The notes beneath the pieces are model-generated. The model was not told the DNA's origin. It did no database searches and saw only the letters and a list, made by a program, of their open reading frames with translations. A stretch of 64,000 bases of DNA, from positions 197,635,126 to 197,699,125 of the forward strand of contig JAHLJT010000631.1 in the NCBI GenBank assembly GCA_031308135.1. Reading direction: 5' to 3'. This DNA comes from Acheta domesticus (lineage: Eukaryota; Arthropoda; Insecta; Orthoptera; Gryllidae). Below, piece after piece: positions 12,051-23,300 of the stretch. Each line of letters begins with the position of its first letter. Position 1 is the stretch's first letter. Position numbers and translations under genes: made by a program.

Positions 12051-14139
12051 TATTTAGCATACATCTATAAGCTATTTCCTTTTAGTGTCTCATATTTAGT
12101 ATGCGTGGTCGTAAAAACTTTAAATTACTTCAAATTATTCATATGTGAAGTATATCTTTGGAGCGTATGTATCGTATGTATGAATTTGTTCCTTCACACT
12201 CATTATCACAGATTAAAGATATCTATAGGGTTCTATGAAGAAAATGAGAGTTGTATCGATACCCTTTCAATTTAAAATATGTATAGTTTGATACTATACA
12301 TCACCTAATATACATCATCTAATTGCGTACGTTTGTTTAGCGAAAATCGCACAACAATATCTGCAACGGTTAAGGAGATTTTCGAAAGGAATCTCTGAAG
12401 TGAACATAGTGATATTCGAAAGGAATCTCTGAAGTGAATATAGTACAGCAATGCTTTACCTAACAAGAAGATAAAAAAAAAGTTTCTGTTCCATAACTCA
12501 ACGTTAAAACCAAATATTTAATAACTGGTAGCATCTTCCTTGGAGCCTTGCTGTTAAATGACGTCAGGTATGTCGGAAGAAGCGACGAACTGAGTATGGT
12601 AATTCAGCTGGTACGCTCAGTAGGAGAATCGGCGGAATAACACATTCACGCATTTGAATTTTTCAGTCAAAGTCGAAACTGTTTTATTGCTTTTGGGTTT
12701 TTCCTGAGTTTCTTGGTATTCAGCAAAACAATAGACATCTCTCACATGGCCAGAGTCTGCGTAATTTTTTTCAATTACTGCTCATGTTATAAATGAGCAA
12801 TTATAATAATTATTCAAATTCTAGCAGTTGTAATTTTTGGATTTTTTCACTGGGTTTATTGTTAACGGAAAAAATATTTAAAAGACGAAAAGCGCAGCAT
12901 ACTGAAAATTTTCTTCGACTTGGTTTTTGGAAATGCGGAATTTAAATATTGTAATTATTTGCATGTAACAATTTAGACAATTAAATCAAAAGTTTCAAAA
13001 TTGTCAGGAGTATAATAGTGTTTATGAACCAGCGACATAGCATAGCATGGCCCAGAGACACTTGTGTCGGGTGTGCATAGTGTCACCCTACCCATATCTC
13101 GTCCCACTATCCTCGCTACCGTAAGTTAGCTTATACTGAAACAAATTACAGTTCCAGTTCTTGACTCAAGTAAATCTTAAGGGCCTGATGATTGATGAAT
13201 GGGGAATGTGGTCCGTGGGACGGGAGTGTCAGCCGAAAATCTATATAAAACTGAATAGGTTTTAAGGTTTTTTTCCCTTTTCTTTAAAACCTATTTATTT
13301 ATCAACCATTGTCCTTGGCGTCTTATGAACAATGTACGCCATAAGATTCAAGGTACGTCGTATGGCTGTGTGGTGGGAACTGGATAGGAAAACCATCATT
13401 TGTTGAGAAAAAATATTGTACAAATAATACTTGTAAATGCTGAATGAATGTAACAAATAATACTTGTAAATGCTGTAATGAATAATATTTAACATCGTGA
13501 AAATTGTTTGTGTAATTTGGGTATGGATATGATGTACCTTTTTAGACATGCAAATGGTTATACAGATCAGAATCATCTTTTTTCTTCTGTCCGATTGGCG
13601 AACGTTACAACTTCCTAAGAGAGAGAGAGAGAGAGAGATCAATCCTCCTTATTGGTACCTGTAGGGTAGGAAGCAGACTTTATCTATTCACTGCTTTAGG
13701 TATTTAAATTGACTATAATTACCTCGGAAATAAGAAATGAATTCACAGGATTAGCGATCGATAAAAGAGATTGAATTGAAATTGTAATTTGAAAGAGAAC
13801 AGTCTGTAAATTATTGTTTATTAGAATATTCCTCTGAAAATGATATGAGTTCAGAACCTGGTTCTCCTCTGATGGATTTTTATCCAGAAAACTAGGTCTG
13901 AAAATCTATTTATAGATTAGGCCCATTAATTCTAAGAGTTGTTGACAGTGAAATTACGGACCATAGTCGTAGATAGGGAAGGGTCGTGAAATCCAGTCTA
14001 ATAAATATTCAAAGACATCCAACGAGACCTCTGAGGAATGACCTCCACAGAATCGTTCCGGAAGCGAGGGCCAGACATTTGTTTTGTTTCCTCCCCGATT
14101 AATCCACGATGTTTTGTTCTTCCAATCAATTCAAAACAG

Positions 14140-14490
14140 GTACCTCACGGGCCTCTTGCAAGACGAAGGCCAACGCCTCAGCCGTCCCTGCCTCGGTGCG
14201 CCGGCCATTAGCTCTCGTGCTCGGCGGCCATTTGCAAGAGCCACGGCGCGTGGCTGTCGTGGGATCCGCCAGATGGCAGCGCTAATTGCGTTCGAGCTTC
14301 TGTACGCGAGGGCGTCGTGACGCCGTCCGTTCGGCGTTTGTTGTTTCACGCGGCGTGCTCGTCAACGCGTCCGCCCCGCGCGGCGTCAACACCAAAAACA
14401 CTCCCGATGACTCGCCATCGATTGTTTCGCGCCTATTTACTCGATGAAGGCTCAACCGGCGGCTGCCAAAACGATTTCGTCTCAATTGTT
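14140..14490. promoter_or_regulatory. CpG-rich islet inside the gene 1 intron with a CTCF-like site
   Basis: About 350 bp of GC- and CpG-rich sequence stands out in an AT-rich intron and has no receptor-like coding content. At 14266-14282 it reads CCGCCAGATGGCAGCGC, close to the CTCF consensus core CCGCGNGGNGGCAG with two differences. It could be an insulator, enhancer or alternative promoter, or a fragment of a GC-rich repeat. Function is inference only. Confidence 0.4.
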
Positions 14491-15044
14491 TGCCCATGGA
14501 TTCCTCTCATGTCCCTTCTTGGAATTAGTAGAAAAATTAAAAAATTGTCATTAGGTGCAATTGTAATGATTGGTTTCACGAGATTTCGGAATTCTGTTTT
14601 GCTTCAATAATTAATTCATAATTGACCACAAAGCTTTGGTGGGGGGAAAACCAATTATTATCTCTACCTGCACATTCGTAAACAACTCTACCGTACTTAT
14701 GAAATAATTATTCCTTTCTGAAATTAACTAATCCTAGTTTCAACAAAAACACAGATTAAGAATACTTACAAGCTTCAAGATATTCAAGAGCTACAAGAAT
14801 ATCATTTGTCTTATTTCAATACTTCACAGAAACCTTATTCAAAATACTTTGCTTTGTAATGTTAGTTGGATATTAAAACAAAATAGTTTGTCCATTTACT
14901 CTATCTTTACACAGTGCTACCAATTTATAAATGTGACGGTCGCGCGGGGATTTGGCCTCGACGAATGAGGCCACGGATGTCGGGGAAATCGAGACAGGGC
15001 GGAGGAAGTTGGCTTTTCGCTATCGGAAAGTTTAAATTGTACTC

Positions 15045-15444
15045 ACGTTATAGTATATCCTGGGACCACCATTGGCTCTGACGCATTCTTGATATCTACA
15101 CATTTTCTGATTCACTCAGTAAAGGATGTCTTGTGGTAGTGCAGAGACCTATTCCTCTAGTATGTTGTGCCGTAGTTCTTCTTCCGTGTAGGGATTTGTC
15201 GCATGTACGCGATCATTCAGAAATCCCCCAAGAATGAAATCGCAGGGTGTCAGAGCATGAAAGCGTGCATGTCACAAACCACGTGTGATAATTCTGTCTC
15301 CAAAAACGGCATGGAATCTCTTAAGGAAACTGAAGAAGCGTGTGCGGTTGCGGAGTTCTGTTGAAAATGACCGTAAATACGATCTTCATTTGTCAAAATT
15401 TGGAAGAAAGGCTCCAGGATATGATGCACATGACGATTTGACAC
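15045..15444 (-). pseudogene. Mariner-like transposase C-terminal relic
   Basis: Minus-strand translation gives GHFQQNSATAHASSVSLRDS, then after a frame change RIITRGL-stop-HARFHALTPCDF and ILGGFLNDRVHATNPYTEEE, later YQECVRANGGP. This follows the order of Tc1/mariner-superfamily transposases (FQQDGATAH, RSPDLTPCDFFLWG, DRVY...P.T.EEL, C...NGGHF). At least one frameshift and several stops are present, and the catalytic first half is missing. The element ends were not located. Confidence 0.75.
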
Positions 15445-15454
15445 ATTTTACGTA

Positions 15455-16030
15455 TGTGTCACACACATACACACACCTTTTTGAGAGTGAACTTCGCGTG
15501 ATCCATCACAAACCAAGTATTCACCCAGACTGGAAAACATGCCTTTTGCAGGGCGAGACCTTGAAACACCACCTTCCCAAGGGGGTTCGGCCCAGCATTC
15601 CCCGGCGAGTACGGGCCCGTCGGCCGAGCAGAATTTTCCACGATCTCGGCACACTAACAAAATTGTCGCGCTGTATTACGGAATGTAATAAAAAGTTGTA
15701 TTCCGCGACAGTCACTTCCCTTTGCAATAAACAATTACTAGACGCCATCAAAGTTTTGAGGCACAGATAAAATTCTTTTGAGTTTTTTTGGCTTGTTTGT
15801 ATTCTGCACCTCCTAAATTTCCAAGAAGTCAGAATCATTTCTCAAAATTCGCGCATTTTGCTGCGGATGATGACCGCCAAAAATATTAATATTGAGAATA
15901 ATTTCTGTTGTATGTCTATGATCTATCGATTGCAATAAAACAAGCGAATTTGAAGTTCACTAATTAGCTAGTAGTTTACAAACAGATTCCATTGTTCAAT
16001 TACCAATTCGCAGATGATAATAATATTAAA
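15455..16030. other. Unclassified intron sequence between two transposon relics
   Basis: This stretch contains a moderately GC-rich part (about 15520-15650, GAGACCTTGAAACACC and CCCCGGCGAGTACGGGCCCG) that looks repeat-derived but matches nothing else in the window. A 161-codon plus-strand frame over it crosses the transposase relic antisense and is not accepted as a gene. Confidence 0.4.
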
Positions 16031-16032
16031 TA

Positions 16033-16711
16033 CGAGGGTAGGGGCAGAAGTCATGGCAACTATTTTTTGTGAGAATATGAGTAGGGGTGGAAAATTTCAG
16101 ATATGCACATGAAACGACAAGGTTTAAACTAACTGATTGGACATTTTATCAACACACAAAAATTGAATTTATCATATTTATTAAGGTATTTGAAATGACC
16201 GTACTCGTTTCATGTTCTAAGACATTTTAGAGAATACGGCTTCACAAATTCGAAGAGCATTACATACGCGTTCTGATTAGGTAGATGCTCAATTACCGTA
16301 CATCACATTGATCCGCACACTCACAGATCATCACGTGCGTTGCTGATCACTGGTTGCTACGCATCTTTGCAGAAACTCTCCTGTGCATCTCGCGGCTGTC
16401 CGGTATGGAAGGGCATTATTCCATGAGCTTTCACCAATTCCCTGTGACATTCTCGGAAATTCCTTTCATGGTGAATGGCTCCCTTGGAGTAAGAGCGCTG
16501 CTGGAAATATGTAACATTCACCTCGCACTGCGGTAGACGGACAACTGATTTCAAGTTGCTCTCTATGCTAATAGAGAAACTTGCAGAGCTATCTGTTGAT
16601 GTAAACACACACTCCTGCAGCATTTCTTTCAAGATATAAATGAAATTTTGCGATTCGATAACACGTTTTTTAGAAAAAAATTAGTTGCCATAACTTCTGC
16701 CCCAACCATCG
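16033..16711 (-). mobile_element. Mariner-type element with TA duplication, decayed
   Basis: The left end CGAGGGTAGGGGCAGAAGTC and the reverse complement of the right end (CGATGGTTGGGGCAGAAGTT) continue into ATGGCAACTA on both sides. This is an inverted repeat of about 30 bp with three mismatches, flanked by TA at 16031-16032 and 16712-16713. The interior of about 620 bp includes a minus-strand frame (about 16357-16632) with RECHRELVKAHGIMPFHTG. That is weakly reminiscent of the helix-turn-helix N-terminus of mariner-like transposases. A non-autonomous or deleted copy is likely. Confidence 0.75.
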
Positions 16712-17270
16712 TACTAATGCATGTGTTTTTGTAAAATCAGTAAAGGAATCCAGAACATCTGTTGGGTAGATTGATTTTGTAATTATATAATAATATTTAT
16801 TTTTACTGATACATTATAGCGTGTTATTGCGTGCGATACAAAGTTCAATTTACGTTGCATAACGTACGTGGCACGAGAGGACCGTAGTTACGAGGGAAAT
16901 ACGAAAACAGTTGAATGATGCTACATGTTCCCTTACGGAAGGAATTATGAGAGGGAATATGAAAGGGAATTTGGGAAGGAAATATGAAAAGACAAACCGA
17001 GTCAAGTTACATCTGAATGAATAAAATTAGGGGCGTCAACTGGTTCTAATGATCAAGCAATGCCAAAACGTCCGCGGGCGTTTGGCCCTGGGTGTATACA
17101 TTACTATTATAAATTAGATTTACTTATTTACTTTTGTTGATTTATTTTCCTTACAATAAAAACTTTGTGTGACGTATGGCATAGTATCTGTAGTTTACTG
17201 AGGGTGCATCGAACTTTCCGCCCGCTTGAATTTCCCGCGCCCTGACGGCCTTGTGGCATTTGTCTTGCAG

Positions 17271-17425
17271 GTGCTGCCGGCGTGCGAATGGCGCGAACTT
17301 CGAGAGGACTTCAACAGGCTGGCTACTCTGACGCACGACGCCGACGCTACGCTCAGCAACCTCGTGTTTTTCGCCTTCGCTAACAACCTCTACTTCATTT
17401 GCCTGCAGTTGTTCCGCAGTCTGAG
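17271..17425 (+). CDS. Gene 1 exon (fifth): sugar gustatory receptor, intracellular helix and start of next membrane segment
   Basis: This 155-nt exon follows a canonical acceptor (TTGTCTTGCAG) and enters in phase 0. It encodes VLPACEWRELREDFNRLATL, then a lysine-poor linker, then LSNLVFFAFANNLYFICLQL-FRSL. It ends with two bases of a split codon before GTGAAT. The W-x-x-x-REDxNRL and NNLYFICLQL blocks are diagnostic for the sugar-receptor branch. Unlike most exons of the gene it is only moderately GC-rich and has an ordinary pyrimidine-containing 3' splice site. The counterpart in gene 2 is 55871-56013, with the same incoming and outgoing phase. No frameshift or stop is present. Confidence 0.9.
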
Positions 17426-20220
17426 GTGAATTTTCCCCGCTAAAATGTCAAAATCAGTATCTGATTTGATAATTCCTGAGTACTGGTCCTGTGAATTTAT
17501 ATTAATTAGAGATAATATTTGCACGAAATTATTATTTTCTCTAGAAAAGGAGAATGTGCCCCGTCGTAAAAAGGGATCATCATTGTCACACGCAAGATTC
17601 AGATATTTGCGATTACTTAGAAAATACGTGCTAAAGTAAAATTCATTGCCAGAAGTTGGGTTCAACCCCCCCCCCCCCATTTGATGTACTTTGGTCAGTT
17701 CAAAATAGTATTTATGACGAAGTGGTACTCTTATCAATTAAGGAAAATTTATTTTTGGCTGTATGAATTACAACTCTCGGGTCAAACTTCAATCTTGAAA
17801 TAAATTAAAAATATGGTTTTTAAATATTTTATTTTTCCAGAAATTATATTTTAACACATCACATTTCTTTGCCTGTAGGGAATTAGGAAGGTATAATTGT
17901 GCAAACATCTCAGTTTATTATCTATTTATGACAATTCAAAAGTTTTAGTATTTTCTCTAATAATAACAAAACAAGCATCATCAAAGTACAACAGAATGCT
18001 GGTTACGAACGATTAACACTGAGTTATCTTCTTTGAAATATTGAGGTGACATTTTAAAAAGTAAATTTAAAAAATTATAAACAACATCGTCAGAAGAAAT
18101 AGTAAATCATATACTCGTCAATGATACTTTTTCACTAGGTAAACTTTGTTCGAAAACAATGATTTTAAATGAACATAAACTAAACATTTTATCTTATACA
18201 GTGAAAAACAAACACTGCAAGGAATTTTAACTTTACGCTTCTTTTATTGTCAAAAGTCTTTCCTTGATTAATAAAATGTTAAGTAATACTGTAAATTTTT
18301 ACAATTAAAAAATATTTTAAAAATGTTGGAAACTAAGATAAACCATTTTTATTTCACAGTATTATGATTAATAAATTGAGGGAATTTATTCAATATGCGG
18401 CATTTGGAGGTAAAATATTCAACAGCATTTAGAACGGTAGCCCACCGCATACATTATCTAAGGGAGCCTATTGTCAGGGCGTCGAGATTTACTGTAATAA
18501 TTTTTCGTTGATTATTTGCAAAAATGGTAGAAGGAGGAGTTCATTAATTGTAGATCGTTAACAGTTTTTTTTTTTTCATCCGATTGAAAATAATTTTATC
18601 TAGCAAAATAACATTATCTGAAAAAATTAAATTACATATATTATAAATTACAAAAATTACAAAAGTTTCGGAAATGTTTAACATCTCTTATAAATTATTG
18701 TTCATAAATGACATTTAATATGGTTTTGATTTTAAAAAAATGAGGTTATGTGAAAAGCAAATTAGGAAGTATTGCATGAACCTTCATCACATTTCTTTAG
18801 AAAAACATTTTTCATATATTTTACGATTAAAGTAATTTATTTAGAATATCGGTAACAAGCCATGTTATACGACAATAATATAAATAGCCAATATTGATTG
18901 AAATGAAATTAAACATATTTTAGTGTTCATATAATGATAAACCTGTTTTCAAAATCAGCATGAAACATGAAGAAACGTTTGAAAAAGTCTTTCATATGCT
19001 CAGCCTTCGTACATAATGACCTCAGCCGCCCAGATGCCAAGTTAAAACACACGCGCATGCGGGAGGCTGTAAAGGCGCCGCACATACGGGACTAAGCACT
19101 ACGGGACTGAGCAACTACTCGCTGAATGCCAGGTATTGGGGATGATTAGCTAGCTCGCTGTCGAGCGCCAAAATTTCTGTGCTTGACCTACCCCTAGCAT
19201 GTCGCTCTCTTGTGACACGTAAAGGAAGCAACCTTTCGCCGGAACCTCGGCTAATCGGAATTCAGCGAGCAGTCGCTTAGTTCTTGCCGAATAGCGCATG
19301 TGTGGCGCCATCTTAACAGTCGCATACCAATATGTGTGAAGGGGGTGCCAACGACGATCCCCAGGGCAGCTTTTTTCCTTCTACCTTAGTTTAGGAGTTA
19401 ACGATCCTTCGTTTAGCAGTAGTTTAATTACAATCTTCCCTCAGCCTCAGTAATAGTTTCTTCTCTCAATGCTTATCATATGTTTACAAAGGAATAATAT
19501 TTGCCATACGTAATCTCTTCGTGAAAACTGCGGCGGTCTGCCCATAAACACATTGCAGCCTTAATTTAGTATCTGACGATGTTGATAACAATTGCGCAAT
19601 TGGATAAACATAGTGAATATTGAACTGGCTGTTTAAAAGAAGTGAACATCTACATCCTCACGGAAAAGACTGCAAGTACAGAAAATATTTAAAGTATAAA
19701 ATCCCTTGTCACACACACATACACACACACACACAATTTAACATTAACCTGCAGACAATATTTGCAATGTATTTACCGAAACACATGTACCATTCGTCCT
19801 TAAATATATTTTCCTTCAGTTATTTTGCAATTTATTCTGGGGTCCGTCGTTGCACATCCCCTTATTAATTCGATTCCGTAATGGCGTTGGAATGCGACTG
19901 TAAAGACAGAGCAACACACCCAGTGCTATACCGCGATTTATTCACAGCTGCCTCTGACAGATCATCAGCTGTTACGGTGCCATCCAATCGGGTCCTTGCA
20001 TGCCAATACAGTGACGTAACTATGGTGGTGTTCAACCTTCTGATTGGATGACACCGTAACAGCTGATTGACGTCAGACGCAGCTCTGAATAAATCTAAAC
20101 ATAACGGCGCTCTCCGGGGATGGCATTGAGCGGGGGGTTGGGCATTCGCGCTCAGCGTCGCCGCCAGGGTGCAGCCTTGCTCTGACCGTCCGCCCGCCGT
20201 CGCGCGTGCGTGTGTCTCAG
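17426..20220 (+). other. Gene 1 intron of about 2.8 kb
   Basis: Mostly AT-rich and featureless. There is a run of 13 C at about 17667-17679. A more GC-balanced block at 19010-19380 of unknown nature contains GCGCATGCGGGAGGC and GTGTGGCGCCATCTTAAC. A (CA)n stretch lies near 19712-19735, and the fold-back repeat listed separately precedes the next exon. Confidence 0.7.
19935..20095. repeat. Fold-back repeat upstream of gene 1 sixth exon
   Basis: The arm 19935-19991 (GATTTATTCACAGCTGCC ... CATCCAATCGG) pairs with 20040-20095 (CTGATTGGATG ... GAATAAATC) over about 56 bp with few mismatches. A spacer of about 48 nt separates the arms. It is a compact hairpin-forming element 125 nt before the splice acceptor. 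It is probably a fold-back MITE. Confidence 0.75.
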
Positions 20221-20380
20221 CCTGGTGCGCGACTGGGGCATCCTGTACTTCTACGTGTCGTTCGGGTACGTGCTGGCGCGCACGGCGGCCGTGCTGTTCC
20301 TGGCGGCCGAGGTGCACGCCGAGAGCCGCCGGCCGCGCGCCGCCCTCTACGCCGTGCCCGCGGGCTGCTGGGGCGTCGAG
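20221..20380 (+). CDS. Gene 1 exon (sixth): sugar gustatory receptor, membrane segment
   Basis: The first base completes the codon split at 17425, giving AGC, and 53 codons follow. Visible features are WGILYFYVSFGYVLARTAAV, a membrane helix, then LFLAAEVHAESRRPRAAL and the ending VPAGCWGVE before a GTCAGT donor. Family members have the pattern YFxxSFxxLLxRTxAVSLxAAxxxxES...P...L..VP...Y..EV, so the order and spacing match well. The exon is strongly GC-rich. It is preceded about 125 nt upstream by a long fold-back repeat (19935-20095). Read-through past 20380 stays open for a while, but the homologous break in gene 2 (59734) supports the donor chosen. Confidence 0.9.
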
Positions 20381-23300
20381 GTCAGTCCTCCGCCAGTCCG
20401 CGTGCACCGCAGTGCCGGCGCTACGCAAGGGCAGACCGGGCGATCGCCCGGGGCCCCGCAAATCGAGGGGCCCGATGATGAGACTCATGGGAAAAAATTA
20501 GTAAAAATATTGAAAAACAAATTAGTTCTCAAGAAAATCGTTATAGTAATTTTGTAAGTCGCGGTACAGCAGTCTGATATTTCATAATTTTCATTACTTT
20601 TTTACCTTAAATAGTTAATAACTACCTTAATTATAGTCATTACTTACAGGGACTCTATGAAATGAATCAAATCACGCTAACATTAAAATAGGTTCTACTG
20701 AATTTCATATTCATTTCATGAAGAACAACAAGTGATTTTATGAGACACTAACTAAACAAAACAATGTTTTAGCGTTTTAAGCTTATTGAATAGATTGTAT
20801 TATTTTATCACTTAATACTTTTCTTACATGTATTATTAAAAATATGATTTCGAAAATGCATATAGTTTCATAAACATAACATATAGTTTCTTGATACAAC
20901 TTTCACGTTTTTAATTTTTTCGTGTGTGTGGGGGGGGCTAGGGTTCAGCATTGTCTCACGCCCAAATTTGTCTAGCTCCGGCACTGCTTCACCATGCTGC
21001 AATTGTAGAGTGGAAAATCATAAGGGAGCTAAGTGACGAAAGAAAAATCTATGTACTTAATAAAAGTGAATTCAACGACATGTAAACTACATCGATACTA
21101 CAAAAAGTAGTGTGGGAATATATACAAAATTTTTACAGGCTCTTCTTCAGAATTGTTGTAGTGTTTTTGAAACGTTTGAACAAAATTAATACAACACAAA
21201 AACGGAAAATAAATATTTTAAATAATATATTGGTAGATGCACAACGATCATTATTTTTCGTCTATCGCTATGAGCAGATTGGTTCGTAATACATTGCACC
21301 AGAGGCCTGTAGCACTGCGTAGATAAAAAATATTCTAATATAAATGTACTGTAAAATAAAATGAAAAAATAGCATTTTATTAAAATTTGAATCAATTATG
21401 TTAAAAATAATAATATTATACTGTCATACTGTTTAATATTATATACTGTGCTTTATATAAAATTGATATTCTTCTTCTTCTTTCACAAGGATTGGGTATG
21501 AAGAAAGTTTTTGCTGGCATTGAAATAAAAAGAAACATTCTGAGAAAAGCGTTGCTGAACATAGCTCCAGCTCTACTTCTCGAAGTCGTCTTCGAGCTAT
21601 TTCCACTTTCTGTAAAACATAGCGCCTTATGCAGGTCATTGGCCCTGATACATAGTCCCAGCTGCTTGAACAGTATTTTTTAAGTGATACATAGCTAGCT
21701 CCTTATAACTTTCCACTCTTCAATTTTCTCTCACTCAGAAGCTTAGCTAAGGTCCGAGCAGCACACTTGCCATCGCTCGGAATAGAAAGATTATAACTAA
21801 AACGTTCTTATGGAACTGGAGTAATATTGACGTCATGTTATTCCTTTCTATACGTGAAGGGGTCATTAAGAGCGAGTCATAAGCCAAAATTAGGAGTTGA
21901 AATGGACTAAATCAAGTTTCTCTCCTATCAGATTTCCATTTTCTCGCAATATGGCAGTATAACAACCGACAGATTTTTTAGCTCTTTATTGATTTGCATG
22001 GGTTCATCAAACTTTAAACGAGCTGATTATCGAAATTGCATCAATTTGGCGTATGATTCTCGCTCCCTGAGTTCATTTATGTATTAAGCGATACAGGTAC
22101 GGTCATTTGAGTCAAGAGCTGCTATAACCAAAAGGTCATTCTTTCATCATCGCCTCTTCTGACGTCTCCACCATGTTCATCGATTTCTCGTCCTCCTCTT
22201 TGCCTTTATACATATCCTAATTTTTTCCAATTTTAATTTTACTTTTTTATGTAAACAGAAAAATGATTGTCCTAAAATTTATTTGGACACTTTTATCAAG
22301 AAATTTAATTTTACATGTTAATCCACGTCTGTAGTGAGTCATGCTATCATTGCTCCCTTGTGGCACAGGCTTAATCCACAAAACTACATTATACCTCTTC
22401 TAGTCCTCAATGAACAGTCCTTGACAGATAAAATCTGCCTTTGATGTTTAGTTGAAGACCTTGTATACGAGTCGCCATTTAGAAATTTGCAACTCAGTCA
22501 CCTTACACATTTGAATTTTCACGAAACGAGTTGAGAAATAAAATTTGTTGGTTTCTATAAAGAATACTATTTTCTATTTTATCTCACTAAGAACTTACAT
22601 TAATGACTTAAAACTGAAATTACATTAATGTCGTCATAAATTTCGCATTTGTCATGTCAAATTTTCATTTCTTAAATTACTCAACTTCGTTTCAAAAATA
22701 TTTCAAACTAATTCTTTAAATTATCACGTCCATACTTATTTTTAATTCCTTAAATTCCCTATCTGTAAGCATAAGTATTGTCCCTAGAAAAGTTCGATTT
22801 GAAATTTTGAAGATTGTTAACATCATTATTATCAATTAGTGACATTGTCGAGAAGATGAAAATTATTTAAATTGTGTAATAGTGAATTCCGCGTTTCTCA
22901 AGTGAAATAATTTTAATTAAAAACTGCTCGGTTTGATGCCCGTAAATTTGACATTTTATATTGTAAAAATGATGGAAATAATTCTAAAGCAAATTTATTC
23001 AATATATTTGAATCTCTGATTCTAAATCTCTGAAGCTGAAGAAATTTGAAGCTCAGATTTTAAGTCAACGTAATGTGAAATATTCCTTCACAATCAACAC
23101 ACGAACCTTGGGTGTAGTAGTGATTTTATAGAGTTATGATAACATAAATTTGCATTTATTAATTTGCAAGTAAAAGATTAAGTCATTTACACTTTTGACG
23201 GAATGCTTTTTATATAACTGTTTCTCTCACTTCAATTGACAAGAGAAAACGGATAAAAAGACTTGATGAAACTGAACGTCCGTAAACTGAACTGAAAGCG

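Larger units (their letters stand above)
911..17270 (+). other. Gene 1 intron of about 16.4 kb
   Basis: Besides the elements listed separately, this AT-rich intron holds no open frame with recognisable protein content. Segments 1946-3060, 3430-4900, 5750-6280, 7000-7680, 8660-11930, 12450-13400, 13490-14080 and 14500-15040 show nothing definable. A 187-codon minus-strand frame at 4080-4643 was judged not to be a gene. Small tandem duplications occur at 12378-12445 (about 35-bp units) and 13421-13486 (33-bp units). Confidence 0.8.

Noticed and set aside
15285..15770. 161-codon plus-strand open frame
   Set aside because: Runs antisense through a recognisable transposase relic and then into unrelated sequence.
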